Source: Endobacterium cereale
GTDB taxonomy: Bacteria > Pseudomonadota > Alphaproteobacteria > Rhizobiales > Rhizobiaceae
NCBI RefSeq assembly: GCF_009617585.1
Contig: NZ_WIXI01000050.1
Span: 310,001-374,000, forward strand
Direction: 5' to 3'
DNA: 64,000 nucleotides
Below are positions 15,829 through 24,847 of this stretch, piece after piece. The notes beneath the pieces are model-generated. The model saw only the letters and a list, made by a program, of their open reading frames with translations. It was not told the origin of the DNA and ran no database searches. Both the position numbers and the translations under genes were made by a program. The stretch's first letter is position 1; the number at the start of each line of letters is the position of its first letter.

Positions 15829-16548
15829 TTATCGGGCGGCCTTTGGCCCGTCTTCAAGCGGATGCCCCGGAAGCTCCTCCTGCGGCGTCCCCGGCCATTT
15901 GCGATAGATGTCGATCACATGAGTACTGGCATCGCGCAGGTGTTCGCGAAGTTCCTCGCGCAGACGTGTTGCGTCGCGCCGCCGCAACGCCTCGATGATC
16001 GGGTCATGCGAGCGCGCCAGTTCGACGGGATCGTCGTAAATTCGCCCGACAAGCGCTATACCCGAACGCAGTTCGGTGGCGATCTGATCGAACAGTCGCA
16101 AAATGCGTGAGTTGCCGCCGATCTCGCACAGCATGCGGTGAAATGCGTAGTCTTCGACGACCTGTTCCTGCGATCGGCCTTCGGCGCCGAGCGTCTTCAG
16201 CAGCTCGACCTGCGCTTCCAGTCGCTGCAGATCGGCATCCGTCATGCGGGTGACAAGCGCCTCGGCATTATGCAGTTCCAGACACTGACGCAGATCATAC
16301 GTCTCGGCCAGTTCATCGGCATTGTAGCTCTTGACGAAAAAACCGCGCCGCGGATGTGAAACGATGAGGCCCTGACTTTCAAGCAGCCGCAAAGCCTCGC
16401 GCACCGGCGCGCGCGATGTTCCCATTTGTGTGGCCAGACGAGCTTCGGTCACCCGCTCCCCCGGCCTCAGCAGGCCATCTCCAATTGCCTGAAGCACCTG
16501 ATCGGCGATGCGGCTTGGCAAATCGGCCTGCTCCAGCACTCGAAACAT
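15829..16548 (-). CDS. GntR-family regulator, FadR/FCD subfamily
   Basis: 239 residues. Winged helix-turn-helix at residues 10-70 (GERVTEARLATQMGTSRAPV, REALRLLESQGLIVSHPRRG), then an all-helical FCD ligand domain with the metal-site pattern (FHRMLCEIGGN, SHDPIIEALRRRD, LREHLRDAS). FCD regulators sense small organic acids. It is divergent from the hydroxyacid dehydrogenase at 16895, with a dyad-rich intergenic region, so it probably controls the dehydrogenase-amidohydrolase-transporter unit to its right. The ligand is not predictable. Confidence 0.9.
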   Translation of the reverse strand: MFRVLEQADLPSRIADQVLQAIGDGLLRPGERVTEARLATQMGTSRAPVREALRLLESQGLIVSHPRRGFFVKSYNADELAETYDLRQCLELHNAEALVTRMTDADLQRLEAQVELLKTLGAEGRSQEQVVEDYAFHRMLCEIGGNSRILRLFDQIATELRSGIALVGRIYDDPVELARSHDPIIEALRRRDATRLREELREHLRDASTHVIDIYRKWPGTPQEELPGHPLEDGPKAAR

Positions 16549-16894
16549 CTTTTGGAAATCCTTTACCTGTGGGCCACGGTCTTACCATTTCAGCATTCCG
16601 TCTTTGATGGTGGACACCAAAGTCCGAACGCGACTGATAGAAGAATAGATTGTCATTTGTCGATTGTCGACGATTGACAGTGCGTTTCATGCCGGTATCA
16701 TGCCCGCAAATTGATCGCTGTTCAGAAATTGCGCAGCGCAAAATAATACGGGGAATAGACGTGACGAAACCGAACGGGGCGGCCGAAAGGGCCGGACTGC
16801 GCTTGGCTTGTTGCCTTTTTGTCGGCATCAATTTGGCCGGTAGCGCCCATTCAGAATTCGCATGTTCGTCCCACCGATGTGATGGGCGGGTTCT
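16549..16894. promoter_or_regulatory. divergent promoter region with candidate GntR operator
   Basis: 346 bp between the regulator and the dehydrogenase. The notable structure is at 16651-16679: outer arms TGTCA and TGACA, and inside them a near-palindrome around GTCGAC (16661-16676, 12 of 16 positions symmetric). FCD-type GntR proteins bind short dyads of this sort. A short ORF through the region is not convincing. Confidence 0.5.
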
Positions 16895-17863
16895 GTGAGC
16901 ATGACGTCATCAGTACCGACCATCGAGATCGTTGCGCTGTCGCAGACATTTGATCTGGCGCAGCTGTTCGCGCCCGGCGAGGATCAGGCGGTTCGTGTTG
17001 TTCGGCCGGAAGAAGTTTCTAATCCCGAGCGGATAGAAATCGCATTGGCATGGCGGCCGGAGGGCAAGGCGTTTGATGCCTATCCGAACCTGAAAATGGT
17101 GTCGTCGATCGCAGCCGGCGTCGACAGCATTCTGGCCTGCCCTTCATTGCGACAGGATACGGTCGTCACCCGCGTGCGGGACCATTCCCAAGCCGATCTG
17201 ATGGCCGGTTTTGCCGCGTTCCAGGTCATCTGGCACCACCGGCGCATGGGCGATTATATCGCCAATCAGGCCCGCCATGTCTGGGATCGCAGTTTTCGCC
17301 CGCAGGCGCCGGGGTCGGTCACGGTCGGTGTTCTCGGTTATGGGCTGATGGGCAGGAAATGCGCGATGGCAATCGCCGCCATGGGGTTTCGCGTGGTCGT
17401 CGCGCGCAATTCCGTGTCTGTAGTCTCCGAAGTCGTGCCGGATGGCGTCGAGGTCTTTGCCGGGCCTGACGCCATTCACACGGTTGCCGCGCAGGCCGAT
17501 ATTCTCGTCAATATCCTGCCGCTGACCGACACGACGCGCGATATTCTGGACCACGATTTCTTCGCGCGGATGCGCAAGGGCGCAGCACTGGTGCAGATGG
17601 GACGCGGCGAGCACATGATCGAGGATGATCTTCTGTCTGCTCTCGACAGCGGACACTTAAGCGGCGCCAGCGTCGACGTTTTCCGTCAGGAACCGCCCGA
17701 AGTAGATCATCCCTTCTGGTCTCATCCCAAAATCATGGTCACGCCGCACAAGGCATCGGACACGTCACCCGCCGAAGTGCTTCGGCAGGTTCTGGAAAAT
17801 TTTGCTGCCCTTCGCGAGGGCCGCCTGCCGCCGGGTCTCGTCAACAGGGAAGCCGGATATTGA
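16895..17863 (+). CDS. D-2-hydroxyacid dehydrogenase, GhrA-like (glyoxylate/hydroxypyruvate reductase)
   Basis: 322 residues. Rossmann motif GVLGYGLMGRKCAMAIAAMG in the NAD(P) domain, followed by the catalytic segments of the family: Arg in ILPLTDTTRDILD, Glu in ASVDVFRQEPPE and His in VTPHKASDTS. The short C-terminal end and the HPFWSHPKIMVTPHKAS motif point to the GhrA branch, which reduces glyoxylate, hydroxypyruvate or similar 2-keto acids. First gene after the GntR-controlled region; 43 bp ahead of the first amidohydrolase. The start is either GTG 16895 or ATG 16901. Confidence 0.88.
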   Translation: MSMTSSVPTIEIVALSQTFDLAQLFAPGEDQAVRVVRPEEVSNPERIEIALAWRPEGKAFDAYPNLKMVSSIAAGVDSILACPSLRQDTVVTRVRDHSQADLMAGFAAFQVIWHHRRMGDYIANQARHVWDRSFRPQAPGSVTVGVLGYGLMGRKCAMAIAAMGFRVVVARNSVSVVSEVVPDGVEVFAGPDAIHTVAAQADILVNILPLTDTTRDILDHDFFARMRKGAALVQMGRGEHMIEDDLLSALDSGHLSGASVDVFRQEPPEVDHPFWSHPKIMVTPHKASDTSPAEVLRQVLENFAALREGRLPPGLVNREAGY

Positions 17864-17906
17864 ATTTGTAAACATTCCAATCTCGATTTCATAAAGGACC
17901 GAAAGC

Positions 17907-19520
17907 ATGACAATGCCCACTCGCCTGCTGATGAACGGAAAGATCTGGTGCGGCCTCAAGGAAGGGTTTTCCGAAGCGATCGCAATAGACGGCGACAAGA
18001 TCCTCGCCACCGGCACGACGGCAGAGATGATAGCACTGGCTGGTCCCGGAACCGAGATCATCAATCTCGAAGGCAGGCTGGCGACCCCCGGTCTCAATGA
18101 TGCTCACATGCATCTTCATCACTATGGCATCAGCCTTGTCGAACTGGATCTGAGACCGGCAGCCGGCGTCACCAGCGTGCAGGCGATCGTCGATCTGGTG
18201 AAGGATGCGGTCGCCAAGGCAAAACCCGGCGAATGGATTCTTGGGCGCGGTTACGATCATGACAAGCTGAGCGATCTGCGCCATCCGACCAAATACGATC
18301 TCGATGCCGTCTCTCCCGACAATCCGGTTTTCATCACTCGCACCTGCGGTCATACGACGGTGGCCAATTCGGTGGCCCTCAAGGCGGGCGGCATCGATCG
18401 CGATACGCCGGAACCGTTCGGCGGGAAAATTCGCCGCGAGAACGGTGAACCGGATGGCATCCTGTTCGAAAACGCCCGCGATGCCGTGCGTGCCGTCATG
18501 CCGGCCGCGACCGAAAGCTACATTGTCGATGCGATCGAGCGCGGCGGCAAAAAACTCCTGAGCCTCGGTGTCACCTCGATCATGGAGGCGGCGATCGGCC
18601 TGACGGTCGGCACGGTCGAACTCGATGCCTATCTGACCGCCCGCAAGGACAACCGCATTCCGATCCGCGTCGCCGGTACGCTAATGGGCGATCTCGAGCG
18701 CAATATCCTCGACTATGCCTATTCCAAGGAGCTGGTAACGGGCGCCGGTGACGACATCTTTCGCATCGGCCCGGTCAAATTTTTCACCGATGGCTCGGCG
18801 GGTGCCGGCACGGCGTGGTTCTCCATCCCTTACGAAAACGATAGCAGCAATTACGGTGTGCGCTGCCTCACGCAGGAACAGACCGACGAACTGACGCTCA
18901 AGGCCCACCGCATGGGTTACCAGATCGCGCCACATGCGATCGGCGATGCCGCCATTTCCATGGTGCTGAATGCCTATGAAAAGGCCTATGCGGAAATGCC
19001 CGATCCGAACCGTCGTCACCGTATCGAACATTGCGGCTGGCATGTGCCGGAAGACCTGCCGCGCATGAAGGCGATGGGCGTCATCCCGGCTGGCCAGCCC
19101 TCCTTCCTCTATTTCTTCGGCGAAGGCTATTACACCATCCTCGGTTCAGAACGTCCGCAGCATTGCTATCCGTTCAAGACCTGGCTGGACGAAGGCCTGC
19201 ATCCGTCCGCCTCGACCGATTGCCCGGTCACCGCGCCAGAGCCGATGCCCTGCCTCTACGCCATGGTCGCCCGCAAGTCCGATACCGGCAAACCGCTCGG
19301 AACGGCGCAGGCGCTTTCCGTCGCTGAGGCGCTGCATCTCTACACCTATGAAGCGGCCTATGGCGTGCATGACGAGGAGCGGAAGGGACGGCTGATCCCC
19401 GGACAACTGGCCGATATCGCAGTCTTTGACACCGACTTTTTCAGCGTCGAACCGGAAGCGTTTCTGTCGGCCAAATGCCTGATGACCCTGCTCGGCGGGG
19501 AGGTCGTCTATCGCGCCTGA
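17907..19520 (+). CDS. amidohydrolase, YtcJ-like (amidohydrolase_3), copy 1
   Basis: 537 residues, metal-dependent hydrolase of the urease superfamily. Metal ligands are visible: HxH in DAHMHLHHYG, the beta-strand segment GPVKFFTDGSAGAGTAW, His in APHAIGDAA, His in RHRIEHCGW and Asp in STDCPVTAPEP. Such enzymes hydrolyse amides or N-formyl/N-acyl groups; the substrate is unknown. No signal peptide, so cytoplasmic. It is a close paralogue of the next gene (same order of motifs, similar start GKIWxGxKEGFxEA) and is probably co-transcribed with it and the peptide-type transporter. Ribosome site AAAGGA precedes the ATG. Confidence 0.9.
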   Translation: MTMPTRLLMNGKIWCGLKEGFSEAIAIDGDKILATGTTAEMIALAGPGTEIINLEGRLATPGLNDAHMHLHHYGISLVELDLRPAAGVTSVQAIVDLVKDAVAKAKPGEWILGRGYDHDKLSDLRHPTKYDLDAVSPDNPVFITRTCGHTTVANSVALKAGGIDRDTPEPFGGKIRRENGEPDGILFENARDAVRAVMPAATESYIVDAIERGGKKLLSLGVTSIMEAAIGLTVGTVELDAYLTARKDNRIPIRVAGTLMGDLERNILDYAYSKELVTGAGDDIFRIGPVKFFTDGSAGAGTAWFSIPYENDSSNYGVRCLTQEQTDELTLKAHRMGYQIAPHAIGDAAISMVLNAYEKAYAEMPDPNRRHRIEHCGWHVPEDLPRMKAMGVIPAGQPSFLYFFGEGYYTILGSERPQHCYPFKTWLDEGLHPSASTDCPVTAPEPMPCLYAMVARKSDTGKPLGTAQALSVAEALHLYTYEAAYGVHDEERKGRLIPGQLADIAVFDTDFFSVEPEAFLSAKCLMTLLGGEVVYRA

Positions 19521-19608
19521 GGCGCCTTTGAACCTTGCCATGAAGGATCCGCTGCGGCGGGTCCGGAGCCCTGCATCGATCACGCGATACAAGAGAATGG
19601 AAGGCCCG

Positions 19609-21237
19609 ATGACGACAACTGCAGACGTAATCCTGACCGGCGGCAAGATCTGGCTCGGTCAGAAGGAAGGTTTCGCCGAGGCGCTCGCCATTCTTGGGGA
19701 CAAGGTACTGGCCTCCGGCTCAGCCGCCGAGATGGCGACGCTTGCCGGTCCGCAGACCGAGGTGATCGCGCTTGAGGGGCGGCTTGCGACCCCGAGTTTT
19801 TACGACGTCCATACCCATCTCGCAGCTTTCGGTCTTGGTCTGAAAAACCTCGATCTCAACCCGCGCAAGATCACCTCCGTCGGTGCACTTCTGGGGGAGG
19901 TGGCCGAGGCGGCAAAATCCCGCCAGCCGGGGGAGTGGATCATCGGCCGCGGTTACGACCATTCCAAGCTCTCCGAAAACCGCCACCCGACCCGTAGCGA
20001 ACTGGATGAGGTCGCGCCCGACAATCCGGTTTATGTGGTGCGTGCCTGCGGCCATGTCGGCGTTGCCAATTCGGTTGCCTTGAAACTTGCCGGCATCGGT
20101 CACAATACGCCGGACCCGGATGGTGGCACCATCGGCCGCGCCGACGGCGAACTGACCGGGCTTCTGGCGGAAAACGCGCGCCAGCCGGTTGCCGAACAGA
20201 TGCCGGTGCCCGGGCTGGAAGAGTATGTCGAGGCGATTGAGGCCGGTGGCCAAAGGATGCTGAGTTACGGCATCACCTCGACCATGGATGCTGCCGTCGG
20301 CATGAACCATGGCTGGACGGAATTTCAGGCCTACGAAACGGCAAAACAAACCGGCCGTCTGCCGGTGCGTGTATCCATGTGCCTGATCGGCGACAAGGAA
20401 CGCAACATCCTCGAACAGGCGACCGAGGAAGGGTATGTCGCCGGGCAGGGCGACGACATGTTGCGGCTGCGTCAGGTCAAGATTTTTGTCGATGGCAGTA
20501 TCGGCGGCAAGACGGCCGCGATGAAGACGCCCTATCTGGGAACACGCGACGAATACGGGCTTTTCTGCCTGACGCAGGACGAGACCGACGTGCTGGTGAA
20601 GCGCGCGCATGATCTCGGTTACCAGATGGCGGTGCATGCCATCGGCGACGCGGCAATCGACCGGATTCTCGATGCCATAAAAGCCGCGCAGTCTGCCAAT
20701 CCGGCAAACGACCGCCGCCACCGCATCGAGCATTGCGGCTGGCTCAGCCACGAACAGATCGCCACGATGGTCGAGCTTGGCGTCATTCCGGCACCGCAGC
20801 CCGATTTCATCTATTATTTCGGTGATCAGTATATCGAGGCGAGGGGTAAAGAGGCTTCCGACTTCGCCTATCCGATGCGCACCTGGATCGATGCGGGCCT
20901 GCGTCCCTCGGCCTCCACCGATTGCCCGGTCACGCCGCTCAATCCCTTTGCCGGCCTTTATGCCATGGTCACCCGCACCACCGACAAGGGCACCGTGCTC
21001 GGCGCCGATCAGGCGCTCACCATGGAAGAGGCGCTCAACGCCTACACGCTGGAATCCGCCTATGCTGCGCATGATGAAGCGTTCAAGGGCCGGCTGGTGG
21101 CGGGGCAACTCGCCGATATCGCCGTGTTCTCGCAGGACCTCTTCGAAATTGCACCATCCGAAATCCTTGACACTACCTGCGAGATGACCCTGCTCGGCGG
21201 CAAGGTGGTCTATGTCAGAGGGGAGGTGTCGTCATGA
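19609..21237 (+). CDS. amidohydrolase, YtcJ-like (amidohydrolase_3), copy 2
   Basis: 542 residues when started at the ATG at 19609, which has GGAAGG ahead of it and aligns with the N-terminus of copy 1; a longer in-frame reading from 19528 is unlikely. Same motif set: DVHTHLAAFG, QVKIFVDGSIGGKTA, AVHAIGDAA, RHRIEHCGWL, STDCPVTPLNP. The two copies look like an old tandem duplication with differing substrate loops. The stop overlaps the start of the permease gene by ATGA, which ties substrate hydrolysis to uptake. Confidence 0.9.
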   Translation: MTTTADVILTGGKIWLGQKEGFAEALAILGDKVLASGSAAEMATLAGPQTEVIALEGRLATPSFYDVHTHLAAFGLGLKNLDLNPRKITSVGALLGEVAEAAKSRQPGEWIIGRGYDHSKLSENRHPTRSELDEVAPDNPVYVVRACGHVGVANSVALKLAGIGHNTPDPDGGTIGRADGELTGLLAENARQPVAEQMPVPGLEEYVEAIEAGGQRMLSYGITSTMDAAVGMNHGWTEFQAYETAKQTGRLPVRVSMCLIGDKERNILEQATEEGYVAGQGDDMLRLRQVKIFVDGSIGGKTAAMKTPYLGTRDEYGLFCLTQDETDVLVKRAHDLGYQMAVHAIGDAAIDRILDAIKAAQSANPANDRRHRIEHCGWLSHEQIATMVELGVIPAPQPDFIYYFGDQYIEARGKEASDFAYPMRTWIDAGLRPSASTDCPVTPLNPFAGLYAMVTRTTDKGTVLGADQALTMEEALNAYTLESAYAAHDEAFKGRLVAGQLADIAVFSQDLFEIAPSEILDTTCEMTLLGGKVVYVRGEVSS

Positions 21238-22172
21238 TTTCGCTGATCCTGCGTCGCCTCGGACTGGCGATCCCGGTTCTGTTAGGCGTCCTTGCCTTCG
21301 GCTTTTTGCTTCTGCAAATGGTGCCGGGTGATCCGGCCGTCGTTCTCGCTGGCCCGACGGCCCCGCCCGATGTCGTCGCCGAAATCCGCAAATCCATGGG
21401 GCTCGATCAGCCCATGCTTGTCCAGTTCTGGATGTATCTGGAACGCGTGCTGGTCGGCGATCTCGGCCGTTCGATGATCTCCAACAAGCCGGTGATCGAG
21501 GAGCTGGCGACCGCCATCGTGCCGACCATCGAACTGATGCTGGCCTGCCTGATCTGGTCTATCCCGCTCGGCATCACCATGGGCACGGTTGCCGCCATGC
21601 GTCGCGGCTCTCTTGTCGATCGCGCCATCATGGCCCTGTCGGTCGCCGGCATCTCCTTGCCGGTCTTCTTCATCAGCCTGATCCTCATCCAGCTTTTCGG
21701 TGTCACGTTTCGGCTGTTTCCCTTTGTCGGGCGTGGTGGGCCGCTGTGGACGCTCGATGGTCTCAGCCACATCTTTCTGCCAGCACTGTCGCTCGGCATG
21801 GTTTTTATCGGCCCCGTCGCCCGCATGACCCGGTCCTCGGTGCTGGAAGTGCTGGAACTCGATCACGTCCGCACCGCCCGCGCCAAAGGCCTGCCGGAAC
21901 GAACCGTCGTTTTCCGCCATGGGTTGCGCAATGCGCTGATCCCGGTCGTCACGCTGGTCGGCCTGCAGACCGGATACCTGCTCGGCGGCGCTGTGGTGAC
22001 GGAGACGATCTATTCCTGGCCGGGGATCGGCCGGCTTGCGGTCGGCGGCATTCTGTCGAGTGATTTCACCATTGCCCAAGGCTGCATCCTTGCCATGGCC
22101 GTCACCTTCATTGCGATCAACCTGATCGTCGATCTCCTCTATTCGGTCCTCGACCCAAGGGTGAGCAGATGA
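21234..22172 (+). CDS. ABC transporter permease, DppB/OppB type
   Basis: 312 residues, six membrane helices. N-terminal family motif (LQMVPGDPAVVLAG) and the cytoplasmic EAA loop (ARAKGLPERTVVFRHGLRNA), followed by VVTETIYSWPGIGRLAVGGI. Peptide/nickel/opine uptake family. Coupled to the amidohydrolase before it and to the second permease after it by 4-bp overlaps. Confidence 0.93.
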   Translation: MISLILRRLGLAIPVLLGVLAFGFLLLQMVPGDPAVVLAGPTAPPDVVAEIRKSMGLDQPMLVQFWMYLERVLVGDLGRSMISNKPVIEELATAIVPTIELMLACLIWSIPLGITMGTVAAMRRGSLVDRAIMALSVAGISLPVFFISLILIQLFGVTFRLFPFVGRGGPLWTLDGLSHIFLPALSLGMVFIGPVARMTRSSVLEVLELDHVRTARAKGLPERTVVFRHGLRNALIPVVTLVGLQTGYLLGGAVVTETIYSWPGIGRLAVGGILSSDFTIAQGCILAMAVTFIAINLIVDLLYSVLDPRVSR

Positions 22173-23065
22173 GTGCAATCGTATCGAACGGGAAAGCCAC
22201 GACGACATCGGAGGCACCGGCCAATTCGGCATGGTGGAGACGGTTCCTTCGCGACCCCGCAGCGCTCCTCGCCATCACCATCTTTTTGCTCATCTGCCTT
22301 GCCGCCATTTTTGCACCTTTGCTTGCGCCCTACGATCCCTATGCCAGTTCGCGGCGCACCATGTTGCCGCCGGCATGGGCGGCACGCGGCAACATGGAAT
22401 ATCTGCTTGGAACCGACCCGCAGGGCCGCGATATCTTGAGCCGGCTTCTCTACGGCACGCGCCTGACGCTGCTGATCGGCCTTGCATCCGTTGCGATCGG
22501 CGGTGTTCTCGGTTCCTTCCTCGGCCTGCTCGCGGCTTTCTACCGCTCGCTTGATCCGTGGATCATGCGTCTGTCGGACATCCTCCTGTCGCTGCCGGCC
22601 ATTCTTCTTGGACTGGCACTGGTCGCGGCCATGGGGCAGGGGGCAACACCCATCATGCTGGCGTTGATCATTTCCACCATTCCCGATTGCGCCCGTGTGG
22701 CACGCGGCATCGGCCTTGGCATCATGGGGCAGGAATTCATTACCGCCGGTCGTTCGCTCGGCATTCGCGATCCGCAGCTCTTTTCGCGCTATCTCGTGCT
22801 CAACTGCATTTCCTCGGTGCTGATTTTTCTCAGCCTGCGTTTCGGCCAGTTGATCCTGATCGCCGCGTCGCTGTCCTTTCTTGGTCTCGGCGCCCGCCCG
22901 CCGGTTGCCGAACTCGGCATGATGGCAGCACAGGGACGCGACTTCTTCCTGTTCGCACCGCATATCGCGGTCATTCCCTCCGTTCTCATCCTCATCATCG
23001 TGATGGCCGCCAATGTGATCGGCGACACGCTGCGGGATGTGCTCGATCCACGCCTCAAAACCTGA
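22169..23065 (+). CDS. ABC transporter permease, DppC/OppC type
   Basis: 298 residues. A soluble N-terminal tail, a first helix (LAITIFLLICLAAIFAPLLA), the DppC motif LLGTDPQGRDILSRLLYGTR and an EAA-type loop (GRSLGIRDPQLFSRYLVLNC). It pairs with the DppB-type permease upstream. The ATPase subunits usually found after it are absent. Confidence 0.93.
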   Translation: MSAIVSNGKATTTSEAPANSAWWRRFLRDPAALLAITIFLLICLAAIFAPLLAPYDPYASSRRTMLPPAWAARGNMEYLLGTDPQGRDILSRLLYGTRLTLLIGLASVAIGGVLGSFLGLLAAFYRSLDPWIMRLSDILLSLPAILLGLALVAAMGQGATPIMLALIISTIPDCARVARGIGLGIMGQEFITAGRSLGIRDPQLFSRYLVLNCISSVLIFLSLRFGQLILIAASLSFLGLGARPPVAELGMMAAQGRDFFLFAPHIAVIPSVLILIIVMAANVIGDTLRDVLDPRLKT

Positions 23066-23151
23066 GTGGGGCGGCTGACGCCCCCTCGAAAACGAACCGC
23101 ATGCATTTCGATCGCCTGACATGTCCCCTATCCCAGCAAGGAGCCATTGCC

Positions 23152-24747
23152 ATGATTATGAAACGCCACCGACGTATGATGACAGCGGCTCTCGCCACCG
23201 CCGTCACCCTGACATTCGGCACGCTTGCGCTCGCGCAGGAGGTCAATATTTCACGCCGCATCGACAGCAACAATTACGACCCGCACAAGACGACGGCGAC
23301 GGCCGCTGCCGAAGTGCTGTTCATGCTCGCCGATACACTGGTCACGATCGACTACGACATGCAGACGCTGCATCCGGGCCTCGCCAAAAGCTGGGATGTC
23401 TCGGCCGACGGCCTGACCTACACGTTTCACCTGCGAGATGACGTGAAATTCTGCGACGGCAGGGCGATGACGGCGGACGATGTGGTCTACAGCTTCAAAC
23501 GCTGGATCGATCCGGCTACCAAATCGCCGGTGGGCTGGCGTGCCGGTGAAGTGGAAAGCATCACCGCGACCGATCCGGTGACCGTGCAGTACAAGCTGAA
23601 AAAGCCCTATTCCGAGCTGCTTTACCAGCTGACCCAGAGCTTTTCCGTGATCGTCGACAAGGCATCCGTCGAAACGCTTGGCCCCGATTTCGGCGTCAAG
23701 GGCATGAATGCCACCGGTCCCTATTGCTGGGGTGAGTGGGCGCCGCGCGACAAGATGGTTCTGACCCGCAATGAGGCCTATACGTGGGGGCCGGAGATCT
23801 ACGAGAACAAGGGGCCGGCCAAGGTCGAGCGCGTCACGTGGTCTATCATCGGCGAGGAAAACACGCTGACGGCCGCTCTGATGACCGGTCAGACTGATGT
23901 CTCGAATTATGTGCCGCCGATCGCGCTGCAGCAGTTCGAAACCATGCCGGGCTTCGTGTCGAGCAAGTCGCAATCGGCCCGCTACACCTATTTCGTCGGC
24001 TTCAAAATCGACAAGCCGACCGTCAAGGATCTCGCCGTCCGCCAGGCGATCAACTACGCGGTCGATCGCGTCGCCCTCGTTGAGGACCAGCTCTACGGCA
24101 CTGTTGATCCGGCCTATACCTACATTACCGAGGACACGCTGGACTGGAGCAAGGATGTCGACAAGGCCGTGATCAAGGATTTCGATCCGGAAAAGGCCAA
24201 AAGCCTGCTGGATCAGGACGGCTGGAAGGTCGGCTCGGACGGCATTCGCGAAAAGGACGGCGTCAAGCTCGCACCGGTTCTCTACAGCTTCAATGGCCAG
24301 TGGGTGAACATCATGCAGCAGGTGCAGGCCGAACTGTTGAAAATCGGCGTCAATCTGCAGATCCAGACTTTTGATGCCACTGTCGTCTGGGGCAAGCTTG
24401 CCACCCAGGAATTCGACATGTTCACCATGGGCTACCCGTATTTTTCGGCGGGTGACGCGATGAACCTCTATTTCCGTTCCGCCAATACACCGGCCCCCAA
24501 CCGTACCAACTGGAAAGACCCGGAAACGGATGCGCTTCTGGTTGCCGGTTCGGCCGCGACATCCAATGCCGAGCGCGCCAAGGATTTTGGTCAGGTGCTT
24601 TACAAGGTGCATGAGGCGGTCAACTGGCTGCCGCTCTATCATGCGCCTATCGTCATCGTTCAGACCGACAAGCTGAAGCCCATGAAGGCGCATCCGATCT
24701 ATGGTGCGGCCTATTACAAGGGCCTCGATCTGGAATTCAAGGAATAA
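23152..24747 (+). CDS. ABC transporter substrate-binding protein, DppA/OppA family (SBP family 5)
   Basis: 531 residues from the ATG at 23152, which follows AAGGAG; a much longer open frame upstream overlaps the permease and is not coding. Sec signal peptide (MMTAALATAVTLTFGTLALA). The SBP_bac_5 pattern is clear: LHPGLAKSWDVSADGLTYTF, FHLRDDVKFCDGRAMTADDV and AVRQAINYAVDRVALVE. Binds peptides or related amide-containing solutes in the periplasm and delivers them to the two permeases encoded upstream. Confidence 0.94.
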   Translation: MIMKRHRRMMTAALATAVTLTFGTLALAQEVNISRRIDSNNYDPHKTTATAAAEVLFMLADTLVTIDYDMQTLHPGLAKSWDVSADGLTYTFHLRDDVKFCDGRAMTADDVVYSFKRWIDPATKSPVGWRAGEVESITATDPVTVQYKLKKPYSELLYQLTQSFSVIVDKASVETLGPDFGVKGMNATGPYCWGEWAPRDKMVLTRNEAYTWGPEIYENKGPAKVERVTWSIIGEENTLTAALMTGQTDVSNYVPPIALQQFETMPGFVSSKSQSARYTYFVGFKIDKPTVKDLAVRQAINYAVDRVALVEDQLYGTVDPAYTYITEDTLDWSKDVDKAVIKDFDPEKAKSLLDQDGWKVGSDGIREKDGVKLAPVLYSFNGQWVNIMQQVQAELLKIGVNLQIQTFDATVVWGKLATQEFDMFTMGYPYFSAGDAMNLYFRSANTPAPNRTNWKDPETDALLVAGSAATSNAERAKDFGQVLYKVHEAVNWLPLYHAPIVIVQTDKLKPMKAHPIYGAAYYKGLDLEFKE

Positions 24748-24756
24748 CCCGCAATC

Positions 24757-24788
24757 GCACCCGGTCGTGCGATGCCGCGACCGGGTGC
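24757..24788 (+). terminator. intercistronic hairpin after the binding-protein gene
   Basis: 11-bp stem (24757-24767 with 24778-24788, GCACCCGGTCG arm), 10-base loop, followed by only three T. More likely an mRNA-stabilising or attenuating hairpin than a full terminator. Confidence 0.5.
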
Positions 24789-24847
24789 CTTTACCCCGCA
24801 AAATCACTGCGACGGCAAGGGGCCGTGCAGCACGAAAGGTCAAGAGA

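Noticed and set aside
16650-16898. 82-codon ORF in front of the hydroxyacid dehydrogenase
   Set aside because: Unusual Cys/Arg-rich composition, no ribosome site, and it crosses the operator region and the next gene start.
22558-23151. Upstream extension of the binding-protein frame through the permease gene
   Set aside because: The DppC-type frame is the coding one there; the signal peptide and ribosome site place the start at 23152.
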